Shown: positions 61,078-64,000 of the stretch, piece after piece | How positions within the stretch are numbered: the stretch's first letter is position 1 | Layout: each line of letters begins with the position of its first letter | From: Mediterraneibacter glycyrrhizinilyticus | GTDB lineage: Bacteria > Bacillota > Clostridia > Lachnospirales > Lachnospiraceae | Assembly: GCF_015560805.1 (NCBI RefSeq) | Contig: NZ_JADMSO010000004.1 | Span: 172,656-236,655, forward strand | Length of the DNA stretch: 64,000 bases | Direction: 5' to 3' | Translations under genes and position numbers: made by a program | The notes under the pieces: model-generated | Seen by the model: only the letters and a program-made list of their open reading frames with translations | Database searches by the model: none | Told to the model about the DNA's origin: nothing

Positions 61078-61722
61078 CTATTCCCCGTGTTCTTCCTTAT
61101 ACCGGGTAATATTATACGATAATTTCATCAGACTGTCCGAAAGATGTACGCTCTCTACAATGACATTTTTCGGAAGTACCAGATCCGTATGCGCGAAATT
61201 CCAGATTCCTTTGATCCCGTTCTTCACGAGCAGGTCCGCCACTTCGGAGACATTGGATTTCGGAATCGTAAGCGCTGCGATCTCAATCTCATTCTCTTTC
61301 AAAAACGGTTCCAACTCCTCCATCATCCGGATCGGCACTCCACGGATCGAAACGCCTTGCAGCGACTGGTTTACATCAAAAATCCCTTTCAGCACAAATC
61401 CGCTCCGCTCAAAAGACGAATATTTTGCAAGCGCCTGCCCCAAATTTCCTGCCCCGATAATGATCATATTATGACTGCAGCCAAGCCCTAAGATCTTTCC
61501 GATCTCCGCGCGCAGATATTTTACATTATATCCGTATCCCTGCTGACCGAACCCACCGAAATTATTCAGATCCTGCCGTATCTGCGATGCAGTCACCCGC
61601 ATCTTTTTACTCAGTTCGTTGGATGAAATCCTCTCCACCCCTACTTCTGATAAATCGCCTAAATATCTATAGTATCTTGGGAGACGACCGATCACCGCTC
61701 TTGATATTCCTCTGTCTTCCAC
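61078..61722 (-). CDS. rex: Redox-sensing transcriptional repressor Rex
   Basis: 214 residues from a GTG at 61722 with GGAGGG 6 bases upstream; it gives the family start (MEDRGISRAVIGRLPRYYRYLGDL). An in-frame TTG at 61749 lacks a site. The N-terminal winged helix (VTASQIRQDLNNFGGFGQQGYGYNV) is the Rex signature. The Rossmann domain IGAGNLGQALAKY (about 88-100) binds NADH. Rex binds palindromic operators when NAD+ is high and lets go when NADH rises, freeing fermentation genes. A candidate target is the alcohol dehydrogenase at 46.7 kb. The promoter is strong, and no Rex box lies in front of rex itself. Confidence 0.95.
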   Translation of the reverse strand: MEDRGISRAVIGRLPRYYRYLGDLSEVGVERISSNELSKKMRVTASQIRQDLNNFGGFGQQGYGYNVKYLRAEIGKILGLGCSHNMIIIGAGNLGQALAKYSSFERSGFVLKGIFDVNQSLQGVSIRGVPIRMMEELEPFLKENEIEIAALTIPKSNVSEVADLLVKNGIKGIWNFAHTDLVLPKNVIVESVHLSDSLMKLSYNITRYKEEHGE

Positions 61723-61752
61723 GCAAATCCCTCCAAATTTAATCTTCAAGTT

Positions 61753-61781
61753 ATTATATATAATTCTGAAAACAAAGTCAA
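61753..61781 (-). promoter_or_regulatory. Predicted sigma-A promoter of rex
   Basis: TTGACT, 17 bases and TATAAT on the minus strand, about 30 bases before the GTG start. Only one base differs from consensus. It faces the ABC-F promoter divergently. Confidence 0.75.
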
Positions 61782-61809
61782 ACTTTTCACGATTTTTTGT
61801 CGGTTTCAG

Positions 61810-61837
61810 TTGTATTTCCGCCCATTTCCGTTATAAT
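61810..61837 (+). promoter_or_regulatory. Predicted sigma-A promoter of the ABC-F gene
   Basis: TTGTAT, 16 bases and TATAAT on the plus strand, about 80 bases before the start codon. A 70-base untranslated leader follows; I found no clear hairpin in it. Confidence 0.6.
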
Positions 61838-61915
61838 AAAGCAGGCAGGAAGTGCCGGAACCTATCGAAAAATGTTTCGGTCTCTATAAAAATATTTGAT
61901 AACGGGAGGATTTTT

Positions 61916-63868
61916 ATGATACTCGCATGTCATAACTTAAACAAAGCATTTGGGGAACAGCTCATTGTAAAAGACGGTTCCTTTCATATAGAAGACAGAG
62001 AAAAAGCCGCTTTTGTCGGCGTCAACGGAGCAGGAAAATCTACGATCCTAAAAATGATCATCGGGGAAGAACCCGCAGACAGCGGTACGGTCGTTCTGAC
62101 AAAAGGGAAAACGATCGGCTATCTTGCCCAGCAGCAGATCTTAAGCGGCAGCAATACGATTTATGAAGAAATGAAGACTGCAAAAGCAGATATCATTGAT
62201 CTGGAAGAACAGATCCGCAATATTGAACATGAACTGAAAGCACTCTCCGGAACCGAACTGGACACGCGGCTGAACACCTACAACCGTCTGATGTCTGAAT
62301 TTGAGTCGAAGAATGGCTATGCCTACGAAAGCGAGATCGTCGGCGTCCTCAAGGGTCTTGGATTTCACGAAACTGATTTTTCCAGAGAGACTTCCACACT
62401 GTCAGGCGGTCAGAAAACACGGGTCGCACTTGGAAAGCTTCTTCTGACGAAACCGGATATCCTGCTTCTGGATGAACCGACCAACCATTTGGATCTGAAT
62501 TCGATCGCGTGGCTGGAAACCTATCTTTTGAATTACAGCGGAGCCGTATTCATCGTCTCCCATGACCGCTTCTTTTTGAACCGTGTCGTAACAAAAGTGA
62601 TTGAAATCGAAAACGGCACGATCCGTACATACGGCGGCAATTACAAAGCTTACGCCGACAAAAAAAAGATGATCCGTGATGCGCAGATGAAAGAATATCT
62701 CAACCAACAGCGTGAGATCAAACATCAGGAAGCTGTCATTGAAAAGCTCCGATCATTTAACCGTGAGAAATCGATCAAACGTGCGGAGAGCCGTGAAAAA
62801 ATGCTGGACAAAATGACACTGGTCGAAAAACCGACGGAGGCGGCACAGGATATTCATTTCACACTGGAACCATCCTGTATCAGTGGAAATGACGTGCTCA
62901 AAGTCGAGCACCTGACCAAACGCTTTGATGACCAATTGCTTTTTGAAGACATTAGTTTTGAGATCAAACGTGGCGAACATGTCGCGATCATCGGGGACAA
63001 CGGAACCGGAAAGACGACATTGCTGAAAATCTTAAACCAAGTGACTGATGCGCAGGACGGCTCTTTTGAACTCGGAACAAAAGTTCAGATCGGATATTAC
63101 GATCAGGAACACCATGTACTGCATGATGCGAAAAGTATTTTCGATGAGATTTCCGACGACTACCCGGCTTTGAACAATACAGCGATCCGCAACACACTTG
63201 CAGCGTTTCAGTTCACCGGAGATGATGTATTCAAACGGATCGGAGATTTGAGCGGTGGTGAAAAAGGACGGGTTTCCCTTGCAAAGCTGATGCTCTCCGA
63301 AGCCAACTTTTTGATCCTCGACGAGCCGACCAACCATTTGGACATCAATTCCAAAGAAATTCTGGAACAGGCGCTCAACGAATACACCGGAACGGTGCTT
63401 TATGTTTCCCATGACCGTTATTTTATCAACCAGACTGCCTCGCGGATTCTGGAACTGACCAACCATACTTTCATCAACTATATTGGAAACTATGATTATT
63501 ACCTTGAAAAAAAAGAAGCGCTGACTGCCGCTTATACCTATGAACAGGGAACCGGAACCGCTGCCGCCCCTACCCTAAATACTTCCGGGGAGCCTGCACA
63601 GGCAGAACAGCCTGTGTCCTCTACAAAATTAAGCTGGCAGGAGCAAAAGGAACAACAGGCAAAAGAACGGAAACGTAAAAATGATCTGAAGAAAACAGAA
63701 GAACGGATTGCTGTCTTAGAAGACCGCAACAATGAGATCGATGAACTGATGACGCACGAAGATGTCTATTCCAACTCGATGCGCTGTCAGGAACTTGCGA
63801 AAGAAAAACAAAATAACGAAACAGAGTTGGAGACGCTCTATGAAACATGGGAGGAGCTTGCCGAGTAA
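61916..63868 (+). CDS. ABC-F family ATPase (ribosome-associated type)
   Basis: 650 residues with two ABC domains and no membrane spans. The first has GVNGAGKST (34-42), LSGGQKTRVALG (about 162-173) and LLLDEPTNHLDL. The second has GDNGTGKTT (about 360-368), LSGGEKGRVSLA and LILDEPTNHLDI. The linker between them is long, basic and helical (KKMIRDAQMKEYLNQQREIKHQEAVIEK). A C-terminal Lys/Glu coiled coil (about 565-650) ends it. ABC-F proteins bind the ribosomal E site and help translation or antibiotic resistance; this layout is like YdiF/Uup, but I cannot assign a subtype. GGGAGG precedes the ATG. It is one of only two plus-strand genes in the window. Confidence 0.9.
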   Translation: MILACHNLNKAFGEQLIVKDGSFHIEDREKAAFVGVNGAGKSTILKMIIGEEPADSGTVVLTKGKTIGYLAQQQILSGSNTIYEEMKTAKADIIDLEEQIRNIEHELKALSGTELDTRLNTYNRLMSEFESKNGYAYESEIVGVLKGLGFHETDFSRETSTLSGGQKTRVALGKLLLTKPDILLLDEPTNHLDLNSIAWLETYLLNYSGAVFIVSHDRFFLNRVVTKVIEIENGTIRTYGGNYKAYADKKKMIRDAQMKEYLNQQREIKHQEAVIEKLRSFNREKSIKRAESREKMLDKMTLVEKPTEAAQDIHFTLEPSCISGNDVLKVEHLTKRFDDQLLFEDISFEIKRGEHVAIIGDNGTGKTTLLKILNQVTDAQDGSFELGTKVQIGYYDQEHHVLHDAKSIFDEISDDYPALNNTAIRNTLAAFQFTGDDVFKRIGDLSGGEKGRVSLAKLMLSEANFLILDEPTNHLDINSKEILEQALNEYTGTVLYVSHDRYFINQTASRILELTNHTFINYIGNYDYYLEKKEALTAAYTYEQGTGTAAAPTLNTSGEPAQAEQPVSSTKLSWQEQKEQQAKERKRKNDLKKTEERIAVLEDRNNEIDELMTHEDVYSNSMRCQELAKEKQNNETELETLYETWEELAE

Positions 63869-63883
63869 TGCGGCAACTCCTCC
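63850..63883 (+). other. Hairpin overlapping the ABC-F stop codon
   Basis: GGAGGAG-TTGCCG pairs with CGGCAA-CTCCTCC, 13 pairs with one bulge, around a 7-base loop holding the TAA stop. A T run comes only about 18 bases later (ACTTTTTAAA), so as a terminator it would be weak. Confidence 0.6.
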
Positions 63884-63938
63884 ATGGAGAATGTGAAACT
63901 TTTTAAATGTAACCAATTTTCTCTGTTCTGAGCGAAGT

Positions 63939-64000
63939 TTAACTTGCTATTTTTATTGCATTCTCCTCGATGTTTTCAAGATATTGTTCCTCATATTCAT
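63939..64000 (-). CDS. End of a possible minus-strand gene (partial)
   Basis: The last 62 bases read as an open frame on the minus strand ending in TAA at 63939-63941: EYEEQYLENIEENAIKIAS. The acidic, helical make-up is plausible for a protein tail, but 20 codons are too few to identify a family and an open stretch this short could arise by chance. Confidence 0.3.
   Translation of the reverse strand, partial: EYEEQYLENIEENAIKIAS

Noticed and set aside
1..64000. tRNA, rRNA, CRISPR, prophage or insertion sequence
   Set aside because: I saw no cloverleaf, no regularly spaced repeats, no transposase or integrase motif; the window reads as conserved core genes throughout.

Overview
The window looks like a core-genome stretch of a low-to-mid GC, spore-forming, anaerobic Firmicute, most likely a Lachnospiraceae gut bacterium. 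The grounds are the NfnAB pair, the Fhs/FolD one-carbon enzymes, Rex, the iron alcohol dehydrogenase, the yqfC-yqfD-phoH-ybeY-spoVB cluster with a BofC-like protein, and small family proteins typical of clostridia (DUF4250, DUF896). I cannot fix the genus. Almost every gene lies on the minus strand, as expected when transcription runs with replication. The exceptions are a PocR/AraC regulator and the last ABC-F gene. I see no rRNA, tRNA, CRISPR array, phage or insertion sequence.

Layout, left to right: (1) 1-2.8 kb: radC-mreB-mreC-mreD cell-shape operon, with mreD cut by the window edge. (2) 2.9-13.1 kb: mutS-mutL-miaA, then a structured spacer, a PLP lyase and two flavoproteins. (3) 13.3-19.3 kb: a sugar cassette (isomerase, FGGY kinase, class II aldolase, epimerase-like protein) with a divergent PocR/AraC regulator and no transporter; its sugar is unknown. 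(4) 19.3-24.5 kb: CmpB-like membrane protein, miaB, DUF4250, 5-formyl-THF cyclo-ligase, DUF896 and a BofC-like protein. (5) 22.9-28.1 kb: yqfC-yqfD-phoH-ybeY-spoVB, preceded by a sequence matching a sigma-E promoter, and a small membrane protein. (6) 28.2-36.2 kb: carB, helD, an AlkD-like protein, a split ThrE exporter and a GNAT protein. (7) 36.2-44.2 kb: degV, a DUF2207/lemA pair, and a four-gene operon (FUSC protein, rlmH, amidohydrolase, EamA) behind a consensus promoter with a leader hairpin. (8) 44.2-48 kb: nfnAB and an iron alcohol dehydrogenase whose promoter carries a Rex-box-like site. (9) 48-57 kb: ftsK-fhs-folD-zinc-ribbon/TPR operon, a ClpP-like tepA and metY. (10) 57-61.8 kb: yebC, mazF, alr, nnr and rex. 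(11) 61.8-64 kb: a plus-strand ABC-F ATPase and the end of a possible minus-strand gene.

Several genes connect. Rex (61 kb) senses NADH/NAD+ and probably represses the alcohol dehydrogenase at 47 kb, while NfnAB balances ferredoxin, NADH and NADPH. Fhs, FolD and the cyclo-ligase handle folate one-carbon units. The most interesting unexplained items are the sugar cassette, a palindromic element sharing the core GTCGGTGTA found three times in minus-strand leaders or intergenic gaps (twice at a predicted transcription start), the Rex-box candidate and the sigma-E-like promoter. All calls rest on reading the sequence by eye; no searches or folding programs were run.
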